From contig CADCOX010000412.1 in assembly GCA_902803195.1 (NCBI GenBank), positions 1-5,647 on the forward strand: a stretch of DNA of 5,647 nt, written 5' to 3'. Shown in pieces: positions 5,587 to 5,647 of this stretch. Made by a program: the position numbers and the translations under genes. Under the pieces are notes generated by a model. The model was given only the letters and a program-made list of their open reading frames with translations. It was not told where the DNA came from and searched no databases. The stretch comes from an uncultured Bacteroidales bacterium. GTDB taxonomy: Bacteria > Bacteroidota > Bacteroidia > Bacteroidales > Bacteroidaceae. How positions within the stretch are numbered: the stretch's first letter is position 1; each line of letters begins with the position of its first letter.

Positions 5587-5647
5587 ATAAGTTGAAATAT
5601 GTTTCTTCTGTCTATATGATAGCTATTCTCACCTAAAAACCTGTAAG

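Larger units (their letters stand above)
4632..5647. other. About 1 kb of intergenic DNA without a convincing protein gene
   Basis: Short frames exist here, such as 125 codons at 4710-5087 on the plus strand and 75 and 86 codons on the minus strand. None has a recognisable domain or a ribosome-binding site. The plus-strand frame also runs through a hairpin, a promoter-like motif and terminator-like structures, so I treat it as chance. Base composition drops sharply to AT-rich compared with the genes. The region instead holds hairpins, a promoter motif, a possible small RNA, a cluster of GTGGARGC repeats, an 8-bp tandem array and a dispersed repeat, each listed separately. Confidence 0.75.

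Noticed and set aside
1..5647. Insertion sequence or composite transposon bounded by the inverted 19-bp pair
   Set aside because: No transposase or recombinase is encoded between the copies, and the repeats sit inside intergenic repeat tracts, so a dispersed repeat family explains them better.

Overview
The window looks like chromosomal DNA from a Bacteroidota member, most likely of the order Bacteroidales and perhaps Prevotella-like. No species can be named from sequence alone. The evidence is threefold. The encoded proteins have typical Bacteroidales architectures: a secreted GH20 hexosaminidase with a C-terminal PA14 domain, a TlpA-type thioredoxin lipoprotein with a long N-terminal region, and a short Crp/Fnr regulator. 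Matches to the Bacteroidota -7 promoter element TAnnTTTG lie in the intergenic DNA. The genes have no strong Shine-Dalgarno sequences.

Layout. Positions 1-223 are an AT-rich, repeat-laden leader. Three plus-strand genes follow: a secreted beta-N-acetylhexosaminidase (224-2506), a thioredoxin-fold lipoprotein (2578-4038) and a Crp/Fnr-family regulator (4047-4631). The last two are 8 bases apart and probably form one transcription unit starting at the promoter-like motif at 2542-2549. The hexosaminidase would trim terminal GlcNAc/GalNAc from glycans outside the cytoplasm. The lipoprotein would perform thiol-disulfide chemistry in the periplasm. The regulator may tune that pair, but nothing here shows its ligand or its targets.

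Positions 4632-5647 hold about 1 kb with no convincing protein gene but much structure. First comes a GC-rich hairpin with a T-tract. Next is a TAnnTTTG motif followed by about 280 bases that end in two hairpins and a seven-T run, which could be an uncharacterised small-RNA unit. Then comes a cluster of seven GTGGA(A/G)GC-type repeats in both orientations that can form competing hairpins. After that is a perfect-period array of ten 8-bp TTATRAGG units. Last is a 19-bp sequence that recurs inverted in the leader of the hexosaminidase gene.

The most notable observation is that the DNA on the two sides of the gene block shares diverged blocks in the same order: AATTTTATC, AATTAAT, ACTCCGC and CGCTTGA..GAAC. 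There is also an inverted 19-bp pair with a shared GAAGAAC end. This points to a family of composite intergenic repeat elements. No known defence system, CRISPR array, tRNA, rRNA or transposase is visible.
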